Below are positions 6,650 through 7,055 of a stretch of DNA of 7,055 bases, one piece after another (positions within the stretch are counted from its first letter, which is position 1; every line of letters starts with the position of its first letter). The position numbers were made by a program, and so were the translations under genes. The stretch spans positions 1-7,055 of the forward strand of contig CAJYKO010000415.1 in the NCBI GenBank assembly GCA_913775215.1. The letters run 5' to 3'. Origin of the DNA: an uncultured Devosia sp. Its GTDB lineage: Bacteria > Pseudomonadota > Alphaproteobacteria > Rhizobiales > Devosiaceae. The notes under the pieces were generated by a model. It did no database searches. It was not told the origin of the DNA and worked only from the letters and a program-made list of their open reading frames with translations.

Positions 6650-7055
6650 ATGCAGGTTGCTATCGATATGGGCGAGGCTCGGGGTGCCGGCACTGCCCAG
6701 ATGGATCTCGAGGAATTGCTGGCCACCCGTCTCCTGGTGCAGGGCAATTCCGGTTCCGGCAAATCCCACCTTTTGCGCCGCCTCCTCGAGCAATCAGCGC
6801 CCTGGGTGCAGCAATGCATCATCGATCCCGAGGGTGATTTCGTCACCCTCGCCGATAAGTTCGGCCATCTCGTCGTTGACGCAACGCGCAGCGAAGCCGA
6901 ACTGACCCGCATCGCCAATCGCGTGCGCCAGCATCGCGTCTCGGTCGTCGTCAATCTCGAAGGGCTCGATGCCGAGCAGCAGATGCGCGCCGCCGCGGGT
7001 TTCCTCGGCGGCATGGTCGATGCCGATCGTGAGTATTGGTATCCCGTGCTCGTCG
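6650..7055 (+). CDS. HerA/DUF87-type P-loop ATPase, N-terminal 135 residues, truncated by right window edge
   Basis: The reading frame runs open from the ATG at 6650 to the window end. GGGAG (6640-6644) lies 5 bases upstream; an in-frame GTG immediately before (6647) is a less likely start. Residues 31-38 are the Walker A loop QGNSGSGKS, followed by the helix HLLRRLLEQS. At about 56-64 CIIDPEGDF is the Asp-Pro-x-Gly-Asp segment characteristic of the HerA/FtsK/VirB4 branch of P-loop ATPases. VSVVVNLEGL at about 99-108 is a further core strand. The Walker B acidic residues and arginine finger lie past the edge. Such proteins assemble as ring motors on DNA, but stand-alone alphaproteobacterial members have no settled role that I know. 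There is no N-terminal HAS barrel domain: the ATPase core begins almost at once, unlike archaeal HerA. Confidence 0.85.
   Translation, partial: MQVAIDMGEARGAGTAQMDLEELLATRLLVQGNSGSGKSHLLRRLLEQSAPWVQQCIIDPEGDFVTLADKFGHLVVDATRSEAELTRIANRVRQHRVSVVVNLEGLDAEQQMRAAAGFLGGMVDADREYWYPVLV

Noticed and set aside
6502..7014. Open frame of 170 codons on the minus strand over the ATPase start
   Set aside because: It lies antisense to the Walker A-containing frame and has Ser/Arg/Thr-rich composition typical of a shadow frame.
1..7055. Signs of a mobile element, CRISPR array or integrated island
   Set aside because: No transposase, integrase, direct-repeat array, tRNA or base-composition break is visible; all genes share similar codon use.

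Overview
The base composition is GC-rich, and codon use shows strong third-position G/C, so the non-coding strand of each gene also carries long spurious open frames. Together with the protein types, this suggests an alphaproteobacterial chromosome, most likely Hyphomicrobiales (Rhizobiales; Devosia-like is my guess from recalled similarity, not a search). I see no tRNA, rRNA, CRISPR array, transposase or att-like repeat. Coding density is high, and no gene-free stretch exceeds about 135 bases.

Layout, left to right. Positions 1-2391 (minus) hold the first 797 residues of a PreP/falcilysin-type M16C zinc metallopeptidase, whose C-terminus lies beyond the left edge. A 103-base divergent gap separates it from a small exported protein of unknown function (2495-3001, plus). 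That gene converges, across a 21-base gap with a GC-rich hairpin, on an aldo/keto reductase (3023-3997, minus). Upstream of the reductase on the same strand lie a GntR/FadR-type regulator with an FCD domain (4133-4807) and a LysR-type regulator (4935-5843). The LysR gene is divergent from a class I SAM-dependent methyltransferase (5930-6568, plus), with an 86-base shared promoter region. Further right, 6650 to the right edge (plus) holds the N-terminus of a HerA/DUF87-type P-loop ATPase.

How the genes may work together is mostly inference. The LysR gene and the divergent methyltransferase form the classic arrangement in which an LTTR controls both itself and its neighbour, and a small dyad lies between them. 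The GntR gene sits just upstream of the aldo/keto reductase on the same strand, so the reductase may be its target or may be co-transcribed with it. The peptidase, exported protein and ATPase look like independent housekeeping or accessory units.

I did not find a convincing new biological system. The points most worth a second look are small regulatory ones: a possible leaderless LysR mRNA with an operator-like dyad, a hairpin containing the reductase stop codon, and a palindrome covering the peptidase ribosome binding site. The truncated HerA-like ATPase also deserves its downstream context checked.
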